A DNA stretch of 64,000 bases from Rhizobium leguminosarum (GTDB lineage: Bacteria; Pseudomonadota; Alphaproteobacteria; Rhizobiales; Rhizobiaceae), in assembly GCF_002953715.1 (NCBI RefSeq), contig NZ_CP025013.1, positions 496,001 through 560,000 on the forward strand. The letters run 5' to 3'. Below are positions 1 to 8,891 of the stretch, one piece after another. Within the stretch, counting starts at the first letter, position 1. Each line of letters starts with the position of its first letter. The translations under genes were made by a program, and so were the position numbers. Under the pieces are notes generated by a model. That model did no database searches and was not told the DNA's origin. It worked only from the letters and a program-made list of their open reading frames with translations.

Positions 1-357
1 GTCCGTGCCCATCGAGCCGCCGAGAACAATGATGCCATCCGCCTTTCCGCTCGCATGCAACGTTCCGACGAGAGCCGCAGCGCCGGTCGACATCAGCGCC
101 ATCGCTGAATTTTCGTCGCCGCTGTCAATGATCGCTTCGATCGAGGTTCCCGCCGATTTGGCGATGTCGTGCCGGGAAAAATCCGGTGTGTAAGGCGGAT
201 CTGACAAGATACTGACGTCGACCATGAGCGGTTTTGCGCCTGCACCGCGGATGATGCCCGCCATGAACTGAAGCTCGTCGGATTTGGTGTCACCGGTTCC
301 AATCACAAGGATGCTGGGCGGGCGTGTTTGCTCTGGCGAAGGCTCTGCTGGGCTCAT
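1..357 (-). CDS. UPF0261 / Tm-1-like ATP-binding domain protein (N-terminal part)
   Basis: The frame is open from an ATG at 357 to the window edge (119 codons), so the gene is cut at its 3' end. It starts with a glycine-rich segment, ILVIGTGDTKSDELQF, and later has GIIVLGGSMGTD; both are typical of the UPF0261/Tm-1-like N-terminal ATP-binding fold. The start codon directly follows the TGA of the IclR gene, so the two are surely co-transcribed and probably translationally coupled. In other alphaproteobacteria UPF0261 proteins often sit beside a TIM-barrel PEP-hydrolase-like protein; that gene would lie outside this window. The reaction is unknown. Family assignment is fairly sure, function is not. 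Confidence 0.8.
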   Translation of the reverse strand, partial: MSPAEPSPEQTRPPSILVIGTGDTKSDELQFMAGIIRGAGAKPLMVDVSILSDPPYTPDFSRHDIAKSAGTSIEAIIDSGDENSAMALMSTGAAALVGTLHASGKADGIIVLGGSMGTD

Positions 358-1143
358 TCAACCGGTCCTCTTTGTTTGCGTTTTTGTTCCCGAAGGCCGC
401 TCCGGCCCGTAGTATTTTTCTGAAATGCGTTTGGCTGTGTCGACGACGGCTGCGCCGAAGCTCGCCAGAGTGGCGGCGCGCGCGCGTGCGAGCGGCGCGG
501 CGATGGTGATGGAACCGATCGGTTGACCTGCCGGCGAAAGAATGGGAGCTCCGGTGCTGACGACGCCGACCTCGAGACCCTGGCTGCTGATCGAAAATCC
601 GCGCGCGACCGTTTCGTCTATCATTTTGCGGACGGCCGCCGGATCGGTCACGGTGTGTTCGGTAAAGGCTTCCAGTGGCTGCGACAGGGCCGACTCCATG
701 TATTTCTTATTGGAGAAGGCCAGATAGGCGAGGCCTGATGCCGTAGCGTGGAAAGGCAGGCGCGTGCCGATCTCGACGATGACCCGGTGCGCGCGCGGTG
801 AGTCCTCGACATGGATCGTTGAAAGTGTGCTGCCGCTGAATTCGGCGAGATGAACAGTTTCCTCGGACTTTTCAGCGAGCTCCCTTACGAAGGGGATAGC
901 GACCCGCAGGAACGGATAGCGCGCCTCGCGAATCCGCGCCAGGCGAACCGGAGCTGAACCGATCCGGTATCTGCGCGTCTCCGGATCCTGCTCGACGAAG
1001 CCATGCTTTTCCAACTCGACAAGCAGGCGGCGGGCCGTCGCCTTGTCGAGGTCGCAGAGACGGGCGATGTCCGTCAGTCCCGCTTCGTGGTTGAGTTGCG
1101 ACAGGCTGTCCAGCAAGGACAGCGCTTTTCCGACGGTGCTCAT
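358..1143 (-). CDS. IclR family transcriptional regulator
   Basis: A 261-residue IclR regulator: an N-terminal winged helix (about residues 1-65, with LTDIARLCDLDKATARRLL as the HTH) followed by the IclR effector domain (about 75-250), including GFSISSQGLEVGVVSTGAPI near the ligand pocket. The frame can be extended upstream to 1197, but the ATG at 1143 has an AAGGAAA Shine-Dalgarno sequence and the extension is not IclR-like, so I chose 1143. It is divergent from the APC permease gene and just upstream of the UPF0261 gene. It probably controls one or both by binding the inverted repeat at 1311-1327. The ligand is unknown. Confidence 0.88.
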   Translation of the reverse strand: MSTVGKALSLLDSLSQLNHEAGLTDIARLCDLDKATARRLLVELEKHGFVEQDPETRRYRIGSAPVRLARIREARYPFLRVAIPFVRELAEKSEETVHLAEFSGSTLSTIHVEDSPRAHRVIVEIGTRLPFHATASGLAYLAFSNKKYMESALSQPLEAFTEHTVTDPAAVRKMIDETVARGFSISSQGLEVGVVSTGAPILSPAGQPIGSITIAAPLARARAATLASFGAAVVDTAKRISEKYYGPERPSGTKTQTKRTG

Positions 1144-1249
1144 GCAGTTTCCTTTTTTGCCCGGTCGTCGTTCGATACCGGTCGGTGTTACGGACACCTG
1201 TCTGGGTCATCACCGTCGATGCCTGGTCCTCTATGCCGGCATAAACTAC

Positions 1250-1274
1250 TTAACATGCGAAATAACTTGACAGG
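1250..1274. promoter_or_regulatory. Promoter-region element shared with 7651-7675
   Basis: This 25-bp stretch (TTAACATGCGAAATA, two bases, TTGACAG, one base) matches 7651-7675 at 21 of 25 positions, counted by eye. Both copies contain a perfect TTGACA. I saw no good -10 hexamer at the usual spacing, so it may be a regulator site over a -35 box. It lies between the divergent IclR and permease genes. Confidence 0.5.
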
Positions 1275-1310
1275 TGTAGCCATTATTTGCAAGTCTATAT
1301 TTGAAGCACT

Positions 1311-1327
1311 GGTTCAATATGTGAACC
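1311..1327. promoter_or_regulatory. Inverted repeat, candidate IclR operator
   Basis: GGTTCA, five bases, TGAACC: a perfect 6+6 bp inverted repeat in the divergent iclR/permease region, 140 bp before the permease start. Its size and symmetry suit a dimeric IclR-family protein. Assignment to the adjacent regulator is inferred from position. Confidence 0.45.
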
Positions 1328-1466
1328 ATATGCGCTGACCTGCGCGCGGCCAAGAGCAAAAGAAAAAACGCGGCAGATTAGTCCGGTTCGAAATGACGGC
1401 GATTTTGGGAGGACGCGTTTTCCCGGAGCGCAATCGGATAGATGCAACAAGGGGAACTTGAGCAAA

Positions 1467-2918
1467 ATGGACAATCAAATCTCAACAGGCGCAGGTGAAA
1501 ACCAGCTGCGCAAAAACAGTCTCGGCGTCGGCGCCGTGACATTTCTGGTGGTTTCGGCCGCAGCGCCGCTCACGGCGGTCGCCGGCGGTGTGCCTCTGTC
1601 GATGATGCTCGGCAACGGCGCGGGCATCCCGCTGACCTTCCTGCTGGTCACGGCGATCCTGGTGCTGTTCGCGGTCGGCTACGTCGCCATGGCCCGCCAC
1701 ATCCGCAATGCCGGTGCCTTTTATGCCTATACCGCCCAGGGTCTCGGCGGCATGATGGGCGGTGCCGCCGCCCTCATCGCCATCCTTGCCTACAATGCCA
1801 TGCAGATTGGCGTTTTCGGTCTCTTCGGTGCGGCAACCGCGGGGTTCTTCGCGGGCATCGGCCTTGAATTGCCCTGGTGGGTCTGGACCTATATCGGCAT
1901 CGCCGTCGTCGCGGTCTTCGGCTATCGGCGCGTTGATCTCTCGGCCAAGGTATTGACCGTCCTTGTCATTCTTGAATATGTCGTCGTGCTGGTCATCGAC
2001 GCGGCTATCTTCCTAAAGGGCGGTGACAGCGGCATCTCGGCCGCACCCTTCACGCCCGCCGCCTTCATGAGCGGAACGCCGGCAATCGGGATTCTCTTCT
2101 GCTTTGCAGCGTTCATCGGCTTCGAAGCCACCACGATATACAGCGAAGAAGCCCGCGAGCCGCACAAGACTGTGCCGCGCGCGACCTATATTTCTGTCCT
2201 TATCATCGGCCTCTTCTACATGCTGACCTCTTGGCTGATGGTCAATGGCGCCGGCGCCGACAAACTCGTTCCCGAACTGCAGGGCCTTGCCGATCCGACG
2301 ACGTTCCTCTTCGGCCTTGCCGAACGCTATGTCGGCCACTGGATCGTCCCAGTCATGAACGTGCTTTTCATCACCAGCCTGTTTGCCGGCGTGCTCGCCT
2401 TCCACAACGGTGTCGCCCGCTACATGTATGTCGCCGGCCGCGAAGGTCTGCTGCCGAAATCCGTCGGCGTCACCCACCCCGTATTCCAGAGCCCGCATGT
2501 CGGTTCGGTGATCCAGACGATTATCGCCGTTCTCGTCATCGCGCTCTTCGCCTTTACCGGCCAGGATCCGGTGCTTGCCCTCTTCTCCTGGCTCACCAAC
2601 GTCGGCACGCTTGCCATCATCCTGCTGATGGCCTTTACCGCATTCGCCATCGTCGCCTTCTTCAGCCGCAATCCCGGCCTCGAAGGCAACGTTCTGGTGA
2701 CCAAGGTCCTCCCGGTGATCACCGGCATCATCCTTCTGGGACTAGTCTACTATATCACCGTGAATTTCGGCGCGATCGCCGGCGCAAGCGGTGTGCTCGC
2801 CGTGCTTCTGCCGGGCTTGGTGGTGATTGCCGCCATTTTCGGCTTGATGGCAGCTGCCCGTCTGAAGTCGGAAGATGCTGCCGGTTTTGCCCGGCTCGGC
2901 GCCGGACAGGAAGCCTGA
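1467..2918 (+). CDS. APC family amino acid / amine permease
   Basis: A polytopic inner-membrane protein of 483 residues with about 12 hydrophobic segments spread over the whole length. The N-terminal part (KNSLGVGAVTFLVVSAAAPL) is typical of the amino acid-polyamine-organocation superfamily, and FIGFEATTIYSEEAREPHK is the conserved stretch before TM6-7. A TTG at 1458 is in frame, but the AAGGGGA ribosome site at about 1449-1455 is spaced for the ATG at 1467. It is followed 58 bp later by an aldehyde dehydrogenase, which suggests uptake of an amine, amino acid or related compound that yields an aldehyde. Substrate is not predictable. Confidence 0.88.
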   Translation: MDNQISTGAGENQLRKNSLGVGAVTFLVVSAAAPLTAVAGGVPLSMMLGNGAGIPLTFLLVTAILVLFAVGYVAMARHIRNAGAFYAYTAQGLGGMMGGAAALIAILAYNAMQIGVFGLFGAATAGFFAGIGLELPWWVWTYIGIAVVAVFGYRRVDLSAKVLTVLVILEYVVVLVIDAAIFLKGGDSGISAAPFTPAAFMSGTPAIGILFCFAAFIGFEATTIYSEEAREPHKTVPRATYISVLIIGLFYMLTSWLMVNGAGADKLVPELQGLADPTTFLFGLAERYVGHWIVPVMNVLFITSLFAGVLAFHNGVARYMYVAGREGLLPKSVGVTHPVFQSPHVGSVIQTIIAVLVIALFAFTGQDPVLALFSWLTNVGTLAIILLMAFTAFAIVAFFSRNPGLEGNVLVTKVLPVITGIILLGLVYYITVNFGAIAGASGVLAVLLPGLVVIAAIFGLMAAARLKSEDAAGFARLGAGQEA

Positions 2919-2976
2919 CATATCTGGATCATGATGGCGGACGCTGGTCCGCCATTTCTTTCGTGAGGAGATTGAG

Positions 2977-4455
2977 ATGCAGGACAAGATCGACAAACTC
3001 CGCTCAGACGTCGTCTCGCCGCAGTCGCTGTTCATTGGCGGCGAGTGGCGCGTACCTCAGAGCGGTGCGACCATGGATGTCATCTCGCCGATCGACGGCG
3101 TGAAATTGACGACCATTGGCGATGCCGGTGCAATCGATGTCGATTTGGCCGTCAAGGCTGCGCGCGCCGCTTTCGAGAAAGGCACGTGGTCGAAGGCAGC
3201 GCCCGCAGAGCGCAAGAAAATCCTTTTCCGGATCGCCGAGCTGATCGAGCGCGATGCGCTTGAACTGGCGGTGCTCGGCGTGCGCGACAACGGGACGGAA
3301 ATCAGTATGGCCCTGAAGGCCGAACCCGGCAGCGCGGCCGCCACCTTCCGCTATTACGCCGAAGCCGTCGACAAGGTCTACGGCGAGATTGCCCCCACCT
3401 CCGAAAGCGTTCTCGGCCTCATCCACCGCGAACCCGTCGGCGTCGTCGCCGCTATCGTGCCATGGAATTTCCCGATGATGATCGGTGCCTGGAAGATTGC
3501 GCCAGCGCTGGCAGCCGGCAACTCCGTGGTGCTGAAGCCCGCCGAAGGCGCATCGCTCAGTCTCCTGAAACTGGCAGCACTGTGTGCGCAAGCGGGCCTG
3601 CCGGAAGGTGTACTCAATGTCGTCACCGGCCGCGGCACGGTCGCCGGAGAGGCGATCGGCCTGCATGGCGATATCGATGTTCTCGTCTTCACCGGCTCCG
3701 GCGGCGTCGGCCGCCGGCTGCTCGAATATTCGGCGCGCTCCAACCTGAAGCGGGTCTATCTCGAACTGGGCGGCAAATCGCCCAACATCGTCTTCGCGGA
3801 TGCGCCGGACCTCGAACAGGCCGCCAAGGTCTCGGCATTCGGCATCTTCAGAAACTCGGGGCAGGTTTGCGTTGCCGGATCGAGGCTCCTGGTCGAGCGG
3901 TCGATCCACGAAGCCTTCGCAGAACGGATCTCAGCCATTGCCGAAAAGATAAAGGTTGGCGATCCGCTGTTGCTCTCGACGGAATCCGGCGCCATCTCCA
4001 GCGAGATCCAACTCGAGAAGGACCTCGGTTTCGCCGCCCAGGCGCTGTCCGAAGGCGCAAGGCTGAGAACCGGCGGCGGGCGCATTCTTCAAGACACCGG
4101 CGGTTTCTATATGCAGCCGACCGTTTTCGACGTGACGCCGGAGATGACGCTGGCCAAAGAGGAGGTTTTCGGGCCGATCCTCTCCATCATTCCCTTCGAT
4201 GACGATGCAGAGGCAATCAGCATTGCCAATGCCACGCCTTATGGTCTCGCTTCAGCCGTGTGGACCGGCAATCTGTCGCGCGCCCATTGCATGGTGCGGG
4301 GAGTCAAGGCGGGAGTCGTCCACGTCAACACCTATGGCGGCGCCGACAACACCGTGCCGCTCGGCGGCATCCGCCAGTCGGGCAACGGCCATGACAAGTC
4401 GCTGCATGCGATGGACAAGTACCATAATCTCAAGACGGCGTGGATCCAGCTCTAG
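2977..4455 (+). CDS. NAD(P)-dependent aldehyde dehydrogenase
   Basis: A full-length 492-residue ALDH superfamily enzyme that oxidises an aldehyde to a carboxylate. The NAD-binding part has VPWNFPMMI, the catalytic base lies in LELGGKSPN (Glu263), and the nucleophile is in NSGQVCVAGSR (Cys298). Length and motif spacing are normal. It lies 58 bp downstream of the APC permease and probably shares its transcript. A perfect hairpin follows at 4538-4572. Phenylacetaldehyde- or betaine-aldehyde-type substrates are possible; the sequence alone does not decide. Confidence 0.92.
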   Translation: MQDKIDKLRSDVVSPQSLFIGGEWRVPQSGATMDVISPIDGVKLTTIGDAGAIDVDLAVKAARAAFEKGTWSKAAPAERKKILFRIAELIERDALELAVLGVRDNGTEISMALKAEPGSAAATFRYYAEAVDKVYGEIAPTSESVLGLIHREPVGVVAAIVPWNFPMMIGAWKIAPALAAGNSVVLKPAEGASLSLLKLAALCAQAGLPEGVLNVVTGRGTVAGEAIGLHGDIDVLVFTGSGGVGRRLLEYSARSNLKRVYLELGGKSPNIVFADAPDLEQAAKVSAFGIFRNSGQVCVAGSRLLVERSIHEAFAERISAIAEKIKVGDPLLLSTESGAISSEIQLEKDLGFAAQALSEGARLRTGGGRILQDTGGFYMQPTVFDVTPEMTLAKEEVFGPILSIIPFDDDAEAISIANATPYGLASAVWTGNLSRAHCMVRGVKAGVVHVNTYGGADNTVPLGGIRQSGNGHDKSLHAMDKYHNLKTAWIQL

Positions 4456-4537
4456 CTTAGTCGAACACTTTGCTGAGAGCAGGGGCGCAGTTGAAATGTC
4501 GGATGCATCTAAAGTTAAAGGCTCCCGCGCGCAGCCC

Positions 4538-4572
4538 ATTCGCTGTCAGCAGCAACGCGGCTGACAGCGAAT
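4538..4572. terminator. Hairpin between convergent genes
   Basis: ATTCGCTGTCAG, an 11-base loop, then CTGACAGCGAAT: a perfect 12-bp stem between the end of the aldehyde dehydrogenase gene and the end of the convergent hpaC-like gene. There is no long T tract, so it may work as a bidirectional or mRNA-protecting structure rather than a classical intrinsic terminator. Confidence 0.6.
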
Positions 4573-4576
4573 ACCT

Positions 4577-5089
4577 TCAACCTCCGAAGCTGCCAATTTG
4601 CGTCGGGACATGAACGTAATTCCGGTCAAAATACAGTAACGCGTTTCCATCGGGGCGGGATCTGATGCCGGCGATCCGTCCGATGAAGATGTGATGGCTG
4701 CCGACAAGTCTTGCCTCGGACAGCTCGCAATCAAACGACACGATCGCGTCGGCGAGAGCATCCGTGCCCGAAGGCATTGCGACCCAATCCGCAGAGGCGT
4801 AGCGCGCCTCCATATCGGCGGTTGCTCCGGCGAATTTCCCGGCTAGCTCTCTGTGGTCGTGACTTAATACGTTCACGCAGAACCAGTGGTTTTCCAGAAA
4901 CAGGGCAGTTTGGGCGGATCGGCTATTCATGCAGACGAGCAGCGTCGGCGGCTCATCCGTGACGCTGCACATGGCCGTGGCGGTGAACCCGCCGCGACCG
5001 GCGGGACCATTGGTGGTGATGACGTTGACCGGCGCGCAAACGCGCGCCATGGCGTTGCGGAACTCGGTTTTGGAAAAGGCCTCCTCCAT
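4577..5089 (-). CDS. hpaC: Flavin reductase, HpaC type
   Basis: A 170-residue FMN/FAD:NAD(P)H reductase, the same length as E. coli HpaC. It begins EEAFSKTEFRNAMARV and has GFTATAMCSVTDEPPTLLV, the flavin-binding region of the HpaC/DIM6 family. It would supply reduced FAD to the monooxygenase encoded just upstream (9 bp gap to the hpaB-like gene). Together they form a two-component phenol ortho-hydroxylase. The gene symbol reflects family and neighbourhood; the true substrate may differ from 4-hydroxyphenylacetate. Confidence 0.85.
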   Translation of the reverse strand: MEEAFSKTEFRNAMARVCAPVNVITTNGPAGRGGFTATAMCSVTDEPPTLLVCMNSRSAQTALFLENHWFCVNVLSHDHRELAGKFAGATADMEARYASADWVAMPSGTDALADAIVSFDCELSEARLVGSHHIFIGRIAGIRSRPDGNALLYFDRNYVHVPTQIGSFGG

Positions 5090-5098
5090 GGTCGCCTC

Positions 5099-6661
5099 CT
5101 ATTCAGCAGCGGACTTGAACTGATCTGCATTGCCGATCGGCGGCAACCAGGTGTCACCGGTCCAGCCGTTTTCGTCGTAGTCGCTCATGCAGGTATCGAC
5201 CAAGGCCTCCATTTCGCGCAACCGTCCGCCACGCTCGGCCCCCTTCAGCACCTGAAGCCGGACTTCTTCCGGCGCTCCGGCATAGTTCAATTCGTAGAGC
5301 GCATGCCGTCCGCCAAACTCGGTTCCGGTTGCGTCCCACAACAGCTTCATGATCTTGATGCGTTCGATATGGCCCATATCGTTGGAGCCGCGCACATACT
5401 GGCCGAGATAGCGGTCGATCTCCGGATTGCCGAAATCCTTGGCCGAGGACGGCAGGTAGATCAGTCCCGAGGCGACGACCTTGCGGACCGTCTCGATGAC
5501 GCGGGGATAGGCTTCCGACATGAAGGTACGGTAAGCAAGGGCCGCCTCCAGATTGGGGAGCACCGCGCCGTTCGCCCAAGGGATCGGATTGTAGGCCATG
5601 GCGTTGGAGAAGCTCCAGAACATGTGGCGCAATGCGATGACTTCACCAAGTGCGGCCTGATTGCCGCGGAAGGCATCGCCGCCGGTCGCCCGCAAAGCCT
5701 TGGCGAGCAGGCCCGCCAGGAAGTCGAGTTTGACGGCGAAACGCGTGCAGCCCTGGAAGCAGTAGCCGTGCATGAAGCCGGAAGCGGGATGGAAGGACAG
5801 GATCTTCGGCGCATCGCGCAGGACCAGCACATCCTCCCAGGGGATGAAGACGTTGTCCAGAACCAGGATGGCATCGTTCTCATCGAAGCGGGAAGAGAGC
5901 GGGTAGTCGAATGGCGTGCCGACACGATTTGCCGTTTCCTCATAGGAGACCCGGCAGAACATCTTGATGCCGGGCGCATTCATCGGGACGATGAACATCA
6001 CCGACAGCGACGGGTCTTCCGTGACCGTCGCCGAGCTCTGTGCCAGGAAATTGTAGTGCGTCAAAGCAGAGGACGTCGCCACCACTTTGGCGCCCGAGAC
6101 GTAGATGCCGGCGTCGGTTTCCTTGGTGATATGAACGAATACGTCTTTTACGGCATCCGCCGGCTTGTGGCGGTCGATCGGCGGGTTCACGATCGCGTGG
6201 TTCATGAAGAGAGCCGCTTCCTGGGCACGCTTGTGCCAGGCGAGTGCGTTGTCCTTGAAGGGACCGTACCAGTCGGCATTGGCGCCCAGCGTATTCATCA
6301 ATGCTGCTTTGTAGTCGGCGGTTCGGCCCATCCATCCATAGGACATGCGGGCCCAGTCGGCGATCGCACCCTGTTGAGCGACGAGATCGGCGGAGGACTT
6401 TGCTACACGGAAATATTTGTGGGTGTAGCCCCCAGAGCCGGTGTCGGTGGGCGATGTCAACCGTTCCTTGGTCTTTTCCGCATGTAGCGCATCGTAAAGC
6501 CTGGCGAGCGAGCGGGCGGAATTGCGCATCGAGGGATGCACGGTCACGTCCTTGACACGCTCACCATTGATGTACACCTCCCGCCCGTCACGCAGGGATG
6601 CCAGATATTCCTCACCGGTGAAGGGCCGCTTGGTATCGGCCCGGAAATCTTCTGATCGCAT
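5099..6661 (-). CDS. hpaB: 4-hydroxyphenylacetate 3-monooxygenase-type oxygenase (HpaB family)
   Basis: A 520-residue FADH2-dependent monooxygenase, the E. coli HpaB size. It matches the family from the N-terminal RPFTGEEYLASLRDGREVY through the acyl-CoA-dehydrogenase-like core (HAIVNPPIDR, VFIPWEDVLVLRD) to the C-terminal helices. Frame extension to 6736 is possible, but the ATG at 6661 has a strong AGGGAGGA site, so I start there. Known members hydroxylate phenols next to the OH group; related proteins act on tyrosine, p-coumarate or chlorophenols. It is divergent from an HpaA-like AraC gene, as in classical hpa clusters, but no ring-cleavage genes are here. Confidence 0.87.
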   Translation of the reverse strand: MRSEDFRADTKRPFTGEEYLASLRDGREVYINGERVKDVTVHPSMRNSARSLARLYDALHAEKTKERLTSPTDTGSGGYTHKYFRVAKSSADLVAQQGAIADWARMSYGWMGRTADYKAALMNTLGANADWYGPFKDNALAWHKRAQEAALFMNHAIVNPPIDRHKPADAVKDVFVHITKETDAGIYVSGAKVVATSSALTHYNFLAQSSATVTEDPSLSVMFIVPMNAPGIKMFCRVSYEETANRVGTPFDYPLSSRFDENDAILVLDNVFIPWEDVLVLRDAPKILSFHPASGFMHGYCFQGCTRFAVKLDFLAGLLAKALRATGGDAFRGNQAALGEVIALRHMFWSFSNAMAYNPIPWANGAVLPNLEAALAYRTFMSEAYPRVIETVRKVVASGLIYLPSSAKDFGNPEIDRYLGQYVRGSNDMGHIERIKIMKLLWDATGTEFGGRHALYELNYAGAPEEVRLQVLKGAERGGRLREMEALVDTCMSDYDENGWTGDTWLPPIGNADQFKSAAE

Positions 6662-6759
6662 GTCGTCCTCCCTTGATCTGAGACAAATGCTAGTCCTTGC
6701 GTTCGCCTTCCACCATGGACAGAATAGGGAAATCACTTGTACTTTTTACGGCGGCCAGC

Positions 6760-7650
6760 ATGAACGACATCGTCCCAAGTTTCTTTGTCTACGGCGAACC
6801 GGATCGCCCTTTGGAGATCGGATTTCTTCATGTCGAAACGGTGATGGCGCGCGCAAATCTCCATTCCGGCCAGGTCCGAGCCCATAAACATGATCGGATG
6901 ACGCAGGTCACTTTCTGGACCAGCGGCAGCGGATCCTATTTCATAGAAGATCAACGTTTGGACTTTTTGGCGCCTGCCGTCAGCTTCGTGCCGAGCGGCG
7001 TCATCCACGGCTTCAACGTCGATCCGCTTGTTTCGGACGCGGTCGTCGTGTCGATCGCAGACAGTCTGCTGCCGTCGATCGCCGGTCAGACGACGCTGCC
7101 GCTGGATCGCCCGGTGATGGTGACGGGGCAGGGCGCGGAGGCGTTCTGGGAGAGACTTCGGCGGACCATGCAACTAATTCTGGAGGAGTACGCCGAGGGG
7201 AGAGGCCAGGCCGATACGATCCTTTCACCATTGGTTGCCGCCATGCTGACCCAGATCGGACGCCTGGCGTCCGACGCGCCGATGCTGGCACAATCGCCAC
7301 AACGCCTGCTTGCTGGTGACCTTCGACGGCTGATCGACCGGCATTTTCGTGAGAACTGGCCGGTTGCGCGCTACGTTTCGAGCCTCGGCACCACGCCGCA
7401 TCTTCTTGCCAAGGCCGGGCACATGGCTTTCGGCCAGGGCGTCAAGGACATGATCGCCGAGCGCCGCCTGCTCGAGGCCAAACGGCTGTTGCTTTTCACC
7501 ATCCGATCGCTCGAGGACATAGCCTATGAGGTGGGCTTGAAGGATGCCGCTTATTTTTCGCGCTTTTTCCGCGCGCGGACCGGTATGCCGCCCAGTGAAT
7601 GGCGGCGGCAAAACATAGCTGGTGAGAAGAGTCGGGATGACGGATTCTAG
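6760..7650 (+). CDS. AraC family regulator, HpaA/PobR-like
   Basis: A cupin-type sensor (start VPSFFVYGEPDRP, with VRAHKHDRMTQVTFW as a cupin metal/ligand motif) followed by a C-terminal pair of HTH motifs (about residues 195-295, ending YFSRFFRARTGMPPSEWRR). The frame is open back to 6697; I chose 6760 because homology of the HpaA/PobR kind starts there, although the ribosome site is weak. Divergent placement next to hpaB suggests it activates hpaBC in response to a phenolic acid. Confidence 0.82.
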   Translation: MNDIVPSFFVYGEPDRPLEIGFLHVETVMARANLHSGQVRAHKHDRMTQVTFWTSGSGSYFIEDQRLDFLAPAVSFVPSGVIHGFNVDPLVSDAVVVSIADSLLPSIAGQTTLPLDRPVMVTGQGAEAFWERLRRTMQLILEEYAEGRGQADTILSPLVAAMLTQIGRLASDAPMLAQSPQRLLAGDLRRLIDRHFRENWPVARYVSSLGTTPHLLAKAGHMAFGQGVKDMIAERRLLEAKRLLLFTIRSLEDIAYEVGLKDAAYFSRFFRARTGMPPSEWRRQNIAGEKSRDDGF

Positions 7651-7675
7651 TTAACATGTGAAATAGATTGACAGA
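7651..7675. promoter_or_regulatory. Second copy of the shared promoter element
   Basis: TTAACATGTGAAATA, two bases, TTGACAG, one base: 21 of 25 bases match 1250-1274, including TTGACA. It starts directly after the stop of the preceding AraC gene and about 120 bp before the next AraC gene, so it probably serves the 7.8-18.3 kb transcription unit. Confidence 0.5.
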
Positions 7676-7793
7676 GCGATCTATCTTCGACACTCTTTCA
7701 GTTTACCGGTCTCAGGTGTTGCCGCCTTTTTGCGCTTGTGGGAGAGTCGCGCGAGACGGACATGTCGTCGACTGACACTGTTGGGAGGCAGAG

Positions 7794-8765
7794 TTGGAGC
7801 TCTTGAACAATCAGGCCCTGATGCAACACGCGTGGGCAACCGTTCCCTATGATCAATGGACCAGTGATCTCCAATCGATCTGCGGCAACTTCAATCCGAA
7901 AGCAATGGAGAGCGGCAAGGCCGTAACGGGGGCAGCCCGGCGTATCGATGTCTGCGGTATGGAGTTCGCCCATGTTTCCAATGATCTCGATCGCGTCCAT
8001 CGAGATTGGGATGACATTCGCCGGGACGCCAACGAACATCTCTTTCTCATCATGCAGCTGGAAGGGTCCTGTGGTCTCGAGCACGTCGGCCTCCAGGCAG
8101 TCCTGGATGTCGGTGATTGCATTCTCGTCGACTCGACCCGGCCGACGACATTCCATTTCGGTGGACAGTTCAGCAATCATCTGTCGCTGCATTTGCCACG
8201 CCAGATCATGTATGCCGAAAGCCCGATCGATTTTGACATCGCCCGCAAACTCGAGGCCTTTGACCCGATGGCAATGATGCTGCGTGCGCTGGTGGCGAAG
8301 ATCATGTCCAATTCGGCATCGGATGCCGCGTCTGCCAATCTGCGGCACCTGATGTTCAATGCGACGCGACAGGCCTTCGTCTCAAACGGCGACGCCATGT
8401 CGGCTCTCAACGACAGCGCTTCGCGGCGGCTGGAAATGGTCGACATACTGATCGACCGACACCTGACCGAGAGCGATCTCAGCGCCAAGTGGCTGGCGAC
8501 ACGGATCGGGGTATCCATCCGCACGTTGCAGCAGGATTTTCAAGGTATCGGCATGACCTGCACCACGGTCATCCGTGACAAGCGGTTGCGCCTCGTGCGT
8601 GAAAAGATCGCGCAGATCAAAGATCAGAGAAGCCCAAGGACGATCGCGGAAGTCGCCTATTCGGCCGGCTTCAATGATATTTCCTATTTCAATCGCAGCT
8701 TCAAGGATCTGTTCGACTGCGCGCCGACCGATCTGCTCAGGCCGGTGACATCAATCGCACAATAG
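7794..8765 (+). CDS. AraC family regulator with AraC_binding_2 (FeaR-like) sensor
   Basis: A 323-residue protein. The N-terminal 180 residues resemble the FeaR/NphR-type sensor (HLFLIMQLEGSCGLEH, VGDCILVDSTRPTTFHFGG), and residues about 215-315 form the AraC DNA-binding domain (FNDISYFNRSFKDLFDCAP). The TTG start at 7794 has a good GGGAGGCAG site 4-9 bases upstream; an ATG exists at 7821. In E. coli FeaR activates aromatic-amine oxidation and phenylacetaldehyde dehydrogenase, so its place upstream of an aldehyde dehydrogenase gene fits a similar regulatory logic. That is inference. Confidence 0.85.
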   Translation: MELLNNQALMQHAWATVPYDQWTSDLQSICGNFNPKAMESGKAVTGAARRIDVCGMEFAHVSNDLDRVHRDWDDIRRDANEHLFLIMQLEGSCGLEHVGLQAVLDVGDCILVDSTRPTTFHFGGQFSNHLSLHLPRQIMYAESPIDFDIARKLEAFDPMAMMLRALVAKIMSNSASDAASANLRHLMFNATRQAFVSNGDAMSALNDSASRRLEMVDILIDRHLTESDLSAKWLATRIGVSIRTLQQDFQGIGMTCTTVIRDKRLRLVREKIAQIKDQRSPRTIAEVAYSAGFNDISYFNRSFKDLFDCAPTDLLRPVTSIAQ

Positions 8766-8891
8766 TGCGGTTTGAATACTTGATGAGCCGCCGGCCTGTT
8801 GCGTTTCAGACCAAGTCGCGGCGCGCTCCTGCCCAAGACGGCATTCTTCTGCCCCGTCATACTCCTTCCAAAGCTCAGGGAGGAGCCAATC

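Noticed and set aside
4886..6487. A 533-codon plus-strand frame over hpaB
   Set aside because: Antisense shadow of hpaB; the translation has no recognisable domain.
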